Assembly (NCBI GenBank): GCA_030704615.1
Contig: CM060734.1
Coordinates: 27,296,042 to 27,358,041 of the forward strand
Reading direction: 5' to 3'
Length of the DNA stretch: 62,000 nt
Origin: Takakia lepidozioides
Lineage: Eukaryota > Streptophyta > Takakiopsida > Takakiales > Takakiaceae
Below, in pieces: positions 1 through 8,526 of the stretch. The position numbers and the translations under genes are program-made. The notes under the pieces are model-generated. The model saw only the letters and a list, made by a program, of their open reading frames with translations. It made no database searches and was not told the DNA's origin. Every line of letters starts with the position of its first letter. Position 1 is the first letter of the stretch.

Positions 1-900
1 GTTATTTGTGAGATGAAAGGAGAGCACACACAATCGGAGATGCTTCTTTGGCAGGGAACAAACGAACAGATGGCCAGGGCAGGATTTCCCCCTCCCAATT
101 TCCGTGGTTTCATGGCGGACAATGCACAAGCAAATTGAGTTGCCATCCGAAGGGTGTACGAGGAAGACCCCAATGTTCCGATGAAAAGCAAGGAGAGATC
201 TTGTGGGTTCCATTTTCTACAGAGCTTGTCGCAGTACACAACCAGGCTCGTGGCGCCAAATTTCAGAGAGGAGCACCGTTCCATGTGTCTTGCGTGGAAG
301 CGTGCTCCCACCTTGGATGATGCAGAGACACAGTTTGTATACGGGCTTGGTGACAACGTCAGGTGTTGTAAAGAAATCAGACGAGGGAGCAATGGTCAGT
401 TGGCTAGCATGGTGGCATTATCATTTCCTCCAGTTCGGCGACTATATGCGGGAGGTGAGTTGGACGAATTTGCGTCCCGTTGAATATTATGCTAGCTACT
501 CATTATTTATAATTTGCTTGTAACCTGAACATGTGCATGTGCAGGAAATGTGTCTCGACTCCGACACCAACATGCCGACAACAAACATGGCCGAATCAGT
601 ACATTCTTCCTGGCGTGCCTCCTCTACGGCGCATCTGGTGGACATCATCACTGCCACAACGGAGGACATTGTGAGGTCAATTATGCAGCAATGCAGGTAC
701 AACGAGTTCTTGAAAGGGAAACAGTGGGGCTTGGGGCCGGACAGGCAGGAAATGCTGATGCGGACTGCCTCCAGATCGAAGAATCCTCGCAAGTGGGCGG
801 CAGCCTTGCGAGAGGGCCTTCGGGACACGCCATTGCTTCGAAGTGGCCAACACTTGGAAGGAGATGTTCACACCCGTCCAGTGAGACGAAGACTTGACGA
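1..900 (+). pseudogene. MULE-like transposase-derived gene, 5'-truncated by the window edge and degenerate
   Basis: The + strand reads as protein from base 1 in frame 1 and is clearly related to the MULE/SWIM gene at 40842-43086. Both share an F-M-A-D-x-A-Q-A-N block followed by an R-R-V-(Y/F) block and a V-P-M-(K/E) block with a basic tail. Lesions seen: an in-frame TGA at 136-138, and a shift from frame 1 to frame 2 near 310-345, after which the reading continues through a W-x-x-W-W-H-Y-H segment. A GTGAGT donor at 455 and a CAG acceptor ending at 544 remove a 90-bp phase-0 intron and join two open frames. The second exon carries a T-N-M-A-E-S-x-H-S-S-W motif typical of plant MULE-like genes, then a basic tail. 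By family knowledge it would be a nuclear DNA-binding transposase or a domesticated derivative. The exact 3' end is unclear because the frame degrades after about 840. The two frame lesions make a functional product unlikely. Confidence 0.6.
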
Positions 901-1082
901 GGCACCTGGCGGAGAAGAGTCATGGCGAGCTGACAAGAATATTTGCACGCTCCCTCGTGGTCCCGTGATGTTGCCCGAGGAGGTCTCGTCGAGCACCGCA
1001 AGTCCGATGTCTGAAAAAATGGCGTCGAATCTCCAGTTATATGGCCCAAGAACTGCCCAACATCTGTGCAATCCCCAGCACC

Positions 1083-1262
1083 ATGTACCGAAATTCGGCG
1101 CCACATTTCCAAATTTTGGGCTTACACACCTGCCATGTTGGGACCTATAGCCGCAAAATTCGGCACCATTTTTCGCCGGAGACACCTATTACCGCGAAAT
1201 ACGTCACAGATTACCTATTACCACGAAATTCGGCGCCATTTTTGCAGATGTTGCTCGGAATT
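1083..1262. repeat. Short degenerate direct repeats around GAAATTCGGC
   Basis: The core (C)CGAAATTCGGCGCCA recurs at about 1086 and 1222 with weaker copies at about 1154 and 1190, separated by short spacers with runs of T. No coding signal is convincing here. From 900 to 2290 I see no gene: this stretch holds these repeats, an A/T-rich tract (1310-1430), unassigned sequence and the minisatellite listed next. Confidence 0.4.
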
Positions 1263-1872
1263 CGCATGAGCGGAAGACAAAATATCATGAGCACGGCTCT
1301 CAAAACTACAATTTTAACTTCAAACAATGAATATTATATTGGGTTTTTTTTTTTCTTACACATTCCATTAAAAATAATGTTTTTTAATGTTTTTTATTTC
1401 CAAAATTTGTACTTCTCCTCATGAAAACCGATTGTCTTGCTACTCCGCTCATGCCGCTCATGCTCATGAAATAGCTAACCTCCTGTCAAAGATTACAAGA
1501 CAAGGTAAGGTCCAGATGCTGGGCTTCAAGAGACAGGCCTGCCAGGCCGAAATGCTCCATGAAAGGCAACAAAACATAAGTCAAAAGTAAGCATCAACAT
1601 GCCAAACCAGGAGCAAGCGGGCCGAGATCGGGGCTGCAGGTAGCAGCCAGGTCAAGACGCCATACACAATAGGCTCCCTTTGCCCACATCCATATCTGTA
1701 AGCTCAAGAGAATTCAAAGCAAGTAGGGATCCTCACCTGGTCCCATCAAGCCCCCACAAAAACCAACAGGTTAGTGAGGATTGTGGAACCAGAGGTAATT
1801 CCTCATTCTCTGGTGACTCATCCGGTATGGATGAAAGTCAATAAAAGAGGAATGAAAAATCAGAGACTCGTC

Positions 1873-1928
1873 TTAGAGGCATCACACAGCCTATCACAGC
1901 TCGTCACAGCCTGTCACAGCCCAACACT
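1873..1928. repeat. CACAG minisatellite, about 10-bp period
   Basis: Five or so copies of a roughly 10-bp unit of the form (T/A)CACAGCC(T/C)(A/G) follow one another. The same unit makes a much longer array at 39465-39625 inside a presumed LTR, so the region around 1500-2000 may be a remnant of the same LTR family. That link is inference from the shared unit only. Confidence 0.5.
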
Positions 1929-2299
1929 GCCCACGCGGGTTGCATAGTCCATAGGGTCAGTGACATGTGGACGCGGGTTAACGTCAGAAAAGTGGCCGGT
2001 AAGTGTAAGGTCAGCTTGGGAGTCAAACTCGGAGAAAAAGCCACACGGACAGAGGGAGACGGGAGAGTGTTTGAATTCGAACACGTGGCCTAAAGGGCAA
2101 AGCATTCCGCATTACATGTACTGCAATAGCGGGTGTCATCATGCAAAAAGACAAACTGGGCCGTCGAAGTACCTACCCAGTACAACACCCGAAATTTATT
2201 GCGGGCCCATTAATGCATCCAGGAAACAGGTAACGGAACCCTATACACGTACAGCAAAGGGGGACCTTTGCCACATGTGTTGTCATAGTCCTAGTTGCA

Positions 2300-2385
2300 A
2301 ATTTGGACGTGACGTGGCGTTGACGCGTCAGCGTCACGTCCGACGTCAGCGATGGACGTGCGTCACGTCACGTCCTAAACCGACG
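2300..2385. promoter_or_regulatory. TGACGT/ACGTCA-rich tract upstream of hairpin array 1
   Basis: At least eight copies of the core ACGT in TGACG/CGTCA contexts occur in about 85 bp, several overlapping. This core is the classic binding site of plant bZIP (TGA/CREB-like) factors, so a regulatory role is possible, but a simple repeat origin is equally possible. A very similar tract lies at 32446-32530, again upstream of a hairpin array, which makes it part of a repeated module rather than chance. Confidence 0.5.
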
Positions 2386-2526
2386 TTACTGTACATAAAT
2401 ATGTTTATTTTTTTACTTTACTATTGACTATTTACTATGAGAACCGACGTGGCAACTGATGTGGCCTCATTACGTGGACTTCATTAATTATCTGTAAAAT
2501 TCATATATTATGATTTATATTGTCAA

Positions 2527-2945
2527 TCATGCGACCGTCAGCAAAGGTTGGTCGGACAAATTTTTATTTTTTTAAAATAGGTGCGACCACCAGAAGGGGG
2601 TGGTCGCACATTTTTTCTTATTTTTTAAATGGGTGCGACCACCAGCAGGTGGTGGTCGCATCATTTTCATTTTTTTTAATAGGTGCGACCACAAGCAGAG
2701 GGTGGTCGCACATTTTTTTTTTTTTAAAATTGGGTGCGACCACCAGCAGGTGTTGGTCGCAAGGTGCGACCGCCAGCAGGTGGTGGTCGCAACTTTTTCA
2801 TTTTTTTAAAATAGGTGCGACCACCAGCAGGATGGTCGCACATTTTTAATTATTTTTTAAATGGCGACACCAGCAGGGGATGGTCGCACATTTTTAATTA
2901 TTTTTTAAATGGGCGCGACCACCAGCCGATGGTGGTCGCAGACTT
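2527..2945. repeat. Hairpin-repeat array 1 (about 9 units)
   Basis: Nine tandem units of about 50 bp. Each consists of a 10-bp inverted repeat, TGCGACCACC ... GGTGGTCGCA, around a 6-9 nt loop usually beginning AGCAGG, followed by an A/T-rich linker dominated by runs of T and ending near AATAGG or AATGGG. Clear units begin near 2529, 2580, 2634, 2684, 2735, 2764, 2813, 2863 and 2914; the first, sixth and seventh are worn. A partial unit (GGTGCGACACTCC) at 2963 ends the array, followed by the TATA box at 3039. Translation of the array in any frame gives low-complexity protein that I do not accept as coding. Confidence 0.9.
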
Positions 2946-3038
2946 TTTTCTTTTTTTTTATTAGGTGCGACACTCCCTGGACACGTGGCGAGGCGTGAAT
3001 GGGGCAGAGGCGGTTGCACGTCAGGCCTCTCCAGGCAG

Positions 3039-3045
3039 TATATAA
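3039..3045 (+). promoter_or_regulatory. TATA box of the kinase-like gene
   Basis: TATATAA followed by GGGCC lies about 90 bp after the last full hairpin unit and 300 bp before the ATG at 3339. The position and the following C/T-rich leader with CCCTC match the TATA regions at 33463 (+) and 11287 (-). Confidence 0.6.
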
Positions 3046-3338
3046 GGGCCTACCCTCATTCCCAACCCACTTTTTTCCCTCTCTGTGAGTGCGGTTCTGG
3101 GGCTTCTTGGAGTTTGAACTTCGGTGGCCAGACTCAACGTGGGGGGGGGGGGGGGGGAGAAAGTGGATTTGTGTGGGGGAGGAGTTTTCTTTTTTTTCCT
3201 GGGACTGCGGGAGAGTTTGCTTTGGGTACTATACCAATAGAGGGTGAGGAAATTGGTCTGCTAGTATATAAGGTTATCAATAGTTTGGGTTTAGTTTTCC
3301 GTTACGAAGCCGCGTCTATTCCGCATAATACTTTCATC

Positions 3339-4870
3339 ATGTCCGGAAACGTTGCTTCGAACGCAGTGTCAGGGGTTTTGGGAAGTGGGCGTAAAGGTAG
3401 GAAGCGTAAACATGCACATGAACGGGATAGTCAGGTCAACAAAAAAGACTATCCAAGCGCAGAGGCCGCGAAGGTGGTGAAGCAAGTAGTGCTGGATTAT
3501 TTGAAGGACAATGACATAATGCGTTTGAATCTTTTGTATGTCCGACATGGAATGAGGGGTTCCTTAGATTCCAGCACAATATGGAGATGAGAATGAGGGA
3601 GGCTTTGGCCGGGGATGAATGGGAGGAGGACAGGGCGAAGTTCCAGTTCACGAAATGGATGGAGGACCGGGCCCATGATGCCACATAAAATCTGAGGCAA
3701 ACCATGGACAAGTTTGGTACGAGAACACCTGTAGCTGAAGGTCGCATGCCAACTTCGGAGGAGGAGTGTTGTTTGCTTGTGGATTGGTGGTCTGACATGG
3801 CAAAGGCCCACGCCAAACGACGTACAAACCACTCCCATGGAAGGCAGGGTCCTCGTCCGCGGATGCGGCATTGAACGTGAGATACATATCCACAAACGCA
3901 CAGGTACAACAACTCGACGCGCCCAAACAGGGAGGGTATGGTACAATTCGGAGGGTTAGAATTGTTGGGGATCAATTCATTCCTCCATCTTGGGAGCTAG
4001 CAGGGAAAACGCCCAGGGAAACAAATGCTGAGCTTGCCAAAGTCCAACATAACAATGAGGCGTTGGCTGTAAAGTTCCATCATTTCGGCATCATAAAGTA
4101 TTTTGCGTTGCATCCACGTCGAAATGAAGGTTACACACATTGGTGGAATGGGGGGACCATACGATCATGGTTGAGTATTGACAGGAAATGGGGGAATGAT
4201 CGGGATAACAGGGAGTTAATGGAACGACGGGGGACAAGCAGGAAATGCAGGAGGTCAACCGACTGGTTCGATTCCGACAGAATCGCACCCAATTGGCATG
4301 GGCGCTTTTGCACATCATGCTCAACGTCCATAATCACCACCTCTTGCACAACGACATGTCCCCCAACAACATCTTGTTGCATTTTCCACAAGGGTCTGAA
4401 GATGTGTACATCGGGGTATGCGATTGGGGGATGGCCTCCACGACGGATGACCCAAAAACCACGTTGTACATTTTTGAGAGCAGAGACAAGATGATAAAGA
4501 CTCTCGCACATAGATGGTGGATTGCACCTGAAATTGCAATTGTTCATAATGTAGCCAACAACACAGTCAGATGGCACACCCTCTTATGTAGGTCCCCTCT
4601 AACCGTGCCATCACAGACCTTTGCAATTGGAAAGATAGCCCAGGCAATAATGGGGGTAACACGTTCGATGCAAGTCTGTTCAACGATATGTCTACTGGAA
4701 CCTGTTTTGCTTCCGCTATGGAAAACTTGTGTGTAGACACATTAGAGTTGCGGTACAAACTAGAAAATGTTGTGAAGCGTTTCATGACGGGCTATTCAAT
4801 TGGCCTGAGCCCAAAAATTGCTGGAGGATGGATAGAAACTTGTAGACCTCTGACTGTACATCATGTTTGA
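3339..4870 (+). pseudogene. Protein-kinase-like gene driven from hairpin array 1, frameshifted
   Basis: Starts at ATG 3339 with a basic, Ser/Gly-rich N-terminus. The frame moves from 0 to 2 near 3540, and an in-frame TAA follows at 3686. A kinase fold is then recognisable: a glycine-rich loop (G-G-Y-G-T-I-R-R-V, about 3930-3956), a candidate ATP-binding lysine in L-A-V-K-F (about 4065), a frame change near 4230, the catalytic loop H-N-D-M-S-P-N-N (about 4347-4370) with Asp and Asn in place, and a D-W-G (about 4423) where most kinases have DFG. An A-P-E-like segment (W-W-I-A-P-E) follows near 4515. A final frame change near 4690 leads to the stop at 4868 and an overlapping AATAAA signal at 4870. 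The chemistry would be Ser/Thr phosphorylation if repaired, but D-W-G and the many frame breaks argue for a dead or variant copy. A kinase next to a transposon-like promoter suggests capture. The kinase assignment is firm; subfamily and substrate are unknown. Confidence 0.6.
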
Positions 4871-4875
4871 ATAAA
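4870..4875 (+). terminator. Polyadenylation signal AATAAA
   Basis: AATAAA overlaps the stop codon of the kinase-like gene and is followed by a G/T-rich stretch (TGTTGTTTTC), the usual layout of a cleavage and polyadenylation site. Confidence 0.4.
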
Positions 4876-4979
4876 TGTTGTTTTCAATTGTGTTTGTCTC
4901 GTACCATAATGTTTTAATGGTTTGTTACTTGGCCATGGCACCTGGGTCCATCATATGGGATAATCAAGCACCACACCTT

Positions 4980-6235
4980 AAATGGGTGAACCAATCGTTC
5001 CCCCATGCCAAATGATTTTAGATTGATTTGAAACTTTGGGAGTGTGTTGTACATGCCCTCTTTAAGTTACCGACAAGTATGAGGTCAATCTAAAATGGTT
5101 CTAAGGGTGAACCAATAGTTCCCCTATTAAATGATTCATGATTGAAAATTGGTTGAAAGGTTTAACGAGTCGTTCGGGGGGCAAATGATTATTTCTTCGC
5201 TTGCAACTTTGTGTACGTGATTTGTACGTACTTAAGCACATATGGACCAAAGTTGAACTTCAACAAAGTTGTTTGAATTGGTTATTCAAATTCATAAGGA
5301 GAAACAACTTTTCGCCTGCACATGAATTGTTTTTAATTCCATTCTGAAGCCATATGCTTGATAACAACATGAAGAGTTGCATGCAAAATATCACCATGAA
5401 CAGACATCGTCTGCATCCAAAACACATTTTATTCCCTCATTTGCACTCCAAGGTGAAGTTATCTTCAACTTCTGCACTCTTCATAGAGAGTTCTGCAATA
5501 GTGAGCATAGAGCAAAGGATGAACGTTTTTTTCCAAACATTTTTCTTTGGTACATTTTTTGGCAAGGATGTGGTGGTGTGAGGGTTCAACTCACAGAACA
5601 AAATCAAGCCAAAAACAAAATCATTGCGCCCCCACATCCTATGCCCTCTAAATCATTTTATTTAGTAAAAATCCAGTTCAATTCAAAATTGGATGAAAGG
5701 GTGAACGGAAACTTCCCCGATGAAATGATATTTTATTGCTCCGAAACTTTGCAAGTGTCTTCTACATGCCCTCTTACACGTCTTTGAGAAGTATGACATC
5801 AATCTAAAATGGTTTAAAGGGTGAACCAATCGTCCCCTACCAAATGATTTTAAATTGATTTGAAACTTTGCAAGTGTCTTGTACATGCCCTCTTACAGGT
5901 CTTTCACAAGTTTCAAATCATCTAAAATGGTTAAAAGGGTGAATCAATCATGAACATATCATTTTGGAGTGCTTTAAAGCTTTGCAAGTGTCTTTCACAT
6001 GCCATTTTAAAGGTACCGGACAAGTATGAGGTTAGTAAAATATGGTTGAAAGGGTGAACCAATTGTTCCCCTATCAAATGATTTTACATTGCTTTGAAGC
6101 TTTGCAAGTGTCAGCCACATGCCCTCCTACAAGTACCGGACAAGTATGACGTGAATAAAAAATGGTTGAAAGGGTGAACCAATCATTCCGCTATCAAATG
6201 ATTTTATATTTTTTGGATGTCATTGCTTTGGTAAT
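4980..6235 (+). repeat. 120-bp satellite, forward orientation, block 1
   Basis: The unit opens with GGGTGAACCAATCGTTCCCC, continues through an AAATGATTTT element, TTTGAAACTTTGCAAGTGT, and ACATGCCCTCTTA, and ends with GGACAAGTATGAGGTCAAT plus AAAATGGTT. Starts at about 4984, 5105, 5697, 5817, 5937, 6051 and 6171 give spacings of 114-121 bp. The gap 5130-5690 holds A/T-rich DNA with a segment (5440-5640) repeated at 7310-7520. No gene is present in 4876-8520: all open frames here are short and fall inside the repeats. Confidence 0.8.
5440..5640 (+). repeat. Dispersed segment, copy 1 of 2
   Basis: This stretch and 7310-7520 share a TTTGCACTCCAA start, a CACTCTTCATAGAGAGTT block, CAATAGTGAGC, a T-rich spacer, and an AACAAAAT-x-AAGCCAAAAACAAAAT end. 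They lie within the satellite region but are not the 120-bp unit. Function unknown. Confidence 0.6.
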
Positions 6236-6628
6236 TCTAGCCCCCCAATGGCCCATTGTAACCCTTGAATTACAATTCAAAATGCAATTCAAGCCCTTAA
6301 AATTGGTAATGCCAGTCCCTAAAATGACCAACCCCGGCCGCCCTCAAATTGTAATTTGCCCTTGAAATTGTCAATTCCAACCCCTCAAATTGCAATTGAA
6401 GCCCCTGAAATTTAATTCCAACCCTCAAATTGCACTTCTAGCCCCTGAAATGACAATTCCCGCCCTCAAATTGCAACTGTAGCCTATGAAATGCAATTGC
6501 TATTGCAGCCCTGAAATTGGCAATTGAGCCCCTGGAATGGCAGTTTCAGCCCTCAAATTGCAATCCAGCCCCTCAAATTGGCAATTCGAGCCCCATAAAT
6601 GGCAATTTCAGCCCCTGAAATTGGCTAT
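6236..6628 (+). repeat. CAATT/AGCCCCTGAAATTG minisatellite, about 20-bp period
   Basis: About 18 degenerate units of roughly 20 bp combining AGCCCC(T), (G/A)AAATTG and GCAATT(C/T). The block interrupts the 120-bp satellite, which resumes at 6627. Confidence 0.65.
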
Positions 6629-6790
6629 GGGTGAACAATCATTCCCCTGCCAAATGATTTTGGATTCATTTGAAACTTTGCGAGTGTCTTGTACATGCCC
6701 TCTTAAAGTTACTGGACAAGTATGATGTCAATGTTAAATGGTTCAAAGGTGAACCAACAGTTCCCTGTTGGATGATTCATGATTAATCGT
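6627..6790 (+). repeat. 120-bp satellite, forward orientation, block 2
   Basis: Starts at about 6627 and 6747 (spacing 120 bp) continue the forward family after the minisatellite. The copy at 6747 is followed by the switch to the inverted orientation. Confidence 0.65.
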
Positions 6791-7160
6791 TAACGATTGA
6801 TCTCATATTACACTGGGACCTATCAGAGGGTACATTGAACACACTGGCCAAGTCTCAAAGCGAACGAAAATCATTTGGATGGGCAACCATCCGTCGGCCC
6901 ATTGAACGAATTTCGATTGATCTCATATTACTCTGGGGCCTCTTCCATGGCACATTGAACATACTGGCCAAGTCTCAAAGCGAACCAAAATCATCTCGAT
7001 GGCCAACCATCCGTTGAGCCATCGAATGAATTTCGATTGATCTGATATTAGTCCGGGACCTGTGAGAGGGTGTCTCAAACGTACTGGCAAAGTTTGGAAG
7101 CAAACAAAAATGATTGGATGGGCAACCATCCGTTCACCCGTTGAATGTATTCCGCTGGAT
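6790..7160 (-). repeat. 120-bp satellite, inverted orientation, block 1
   Basis: Reverse complements of these copies align with the forward unit (the ATGGTTGGCCATC start, the GATGATTTTGGTTCG element, GAGACTTGGCCAGT, and a GAGATCAATCGAAAT end). Boundaries near 6886, 7007 and 7127 give 120-121 bp spacing. The first copies are almost identical to 7797-8005, so about 210 bp was duplicated recently. Confidence 0.7.
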
Positions 7161-7309
7161 CTGCTATTGCTTTGGGACCTGGACTGTGTTTCGCGTGCTC
7201 ACGATTTTTTTTTCATTCGGTTTTTGAATGGGGTGTGTAATGTAGCCATATGCAACGTGCGTGCCAAATTTAGGAGCGAACATAATTCATTTGGACCCAA
7301 AACCACAGT

Positions 7310-7520
7310 TTCTTCCCTGTTTTGCACTCCAAACTTGATTTGTGTTCAACTTCATGCACTCTTCATAGAGAGTTATGCAATAGTGAGCGAAGAGAACACT
7401 TTTTTTTTGGGGCATTTTTTATTGGTCCAAATTTTGGCGGGGGAGTAGTGGTGGGATGCTGGAAGCCGCAGAACAAAATTGAGCCAAAAACAAAATCGAT
7501 ACGTGCCAGAAACCCCCAAT
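7310..7520 (+). repeat. Dispersed segment, copy 2 of 2
   Basis: Second copy of the segment at 5440-5640, same orientation, with small indels. It separates the two inverted satellite blocks. 7520-7785 between this and the next block has no recognised content. Confidence 0.6.
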
Positions 7521-7784
7521 GAAAGGCAGTGCAAACCTATTTATTGGCTTAAAATTATTTAAATTCAATTACATTATGGAATGGCTTGGTGTCGATGGGG
7601 AGGCAAATGATTTATTCGTCTGTTGTGTCTCCGCACATGTGTCGCACACATGTTCAAGCACATGCGGGCAAAAGAGGGGCTTCAACCACATCCGTTCAAT
7701 GGGTGCAATAGCCGTGCACGCATTGCAGGATTTCTTTTTCGCAATGAACAAAAACCAGATGACAACTGAACGCCTCATTGGCCC

Positions 7785-8010
7785 ATCGAACGAATTTCGA
7801 TTGATCTCATATTACACTGGGACCTATCAGAGGGTACATTGAACACACTGGCCAAGTCTCAAAGCAAACGAAAATCATTTGGATGGGCAACCATCCGTTG
7901 GCCCATTGAACGAATTTTGATTGATCTCATAGTACTCTGGGGCCTCTTCCATGGTACATTGAAGATACTGGCCAAGTCTCAAAGCGAACCAAAATCATTT
8001 GGAGGCAAAT
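7785..8010 (-). repeat. 120-bp satellite, inverted orientation, block 2
   Basis: Near-identical to 6795-7000 in the same orientation, with only a handful of substitutions seen by eye over about 210 bp. Confidence 0.7.
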
Positions 8011-8029
8011 GATTTATGCGTCTGTTCAT

Positions 8030-8425
8030 TTGTGATTAATCGTTAATGGTGAAAAGGATAAACCAAAGGTTCATTGATAAAAAAAAAATTGAATGATTTG
8101 AAATTTTGCCAGTATGTTCTACATGCCTCTTACATGGACCGGAGAAGTATGAGATCAATAAAAATGGTTCACAGGAGGAACCAATGGTTACTTGATGTGC
8201 CGATTTCTGAATGCTTTCAAACTTTGCCATTGCATTGTACATGCCCTCTTAAAGGTACCGGACAAGTATGAGTTCGATTTAAAATATTGCAATGGGTGAA
8301 CCAATGGTATCTTCATTCAGCAATTTTTGATTGTTTTGAAACTTTGCCAGTATATTGTACATGCCGTCAAACAGGTACCGAACAAGTATGAGGTCATTCA
8401 AAAATGGTTCAAAGGATGAACCTCG
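8030..8425 (+). repeat. 120-bp satellite, forward orientation, block 3
   Basis: Three further forward units with starts near 8050, 8173 and 8295 (spacing about 122 bp). They carry GGTACCGGACAAGTATGAG as in block 1 but are more diverged at the unit start. Confidence 0.65.
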
Positions 8426-8526
8426 TATTTCCAAAAATTACGTAGACTATACAGTGGGTTGCACATTTAAGTTTTCGCAACCTGAGACCTTTGGCCTACT
8501 CCCTACGTTTCTAGCCTTTCTAGTCA

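Noticed and set aside
2520-2849. Open frame across hairpin array 1 (and similar ones at 11077-11608 and 32576-33444)
   Set aside because: The peptides are translations of the repeat unit and T runs, differ only by unit frame, and occur on both strands because the unit is palindromic.
2527-2945. CRISPR-like array (regular repeats with spacers)
   Set aside because: The linkers are A/T-rich and similar to each other rather than unique, the repeat itself varies, and the context is a eukaryotic nuclear genome with introns and retroelements. No cas-type gene is present.
3436-3975. Minus-strand gene over the kinase-like region
   Set aside because: It is the shadow of the + strand coding sequence; no motif is present and codon patterns favour the + strand.
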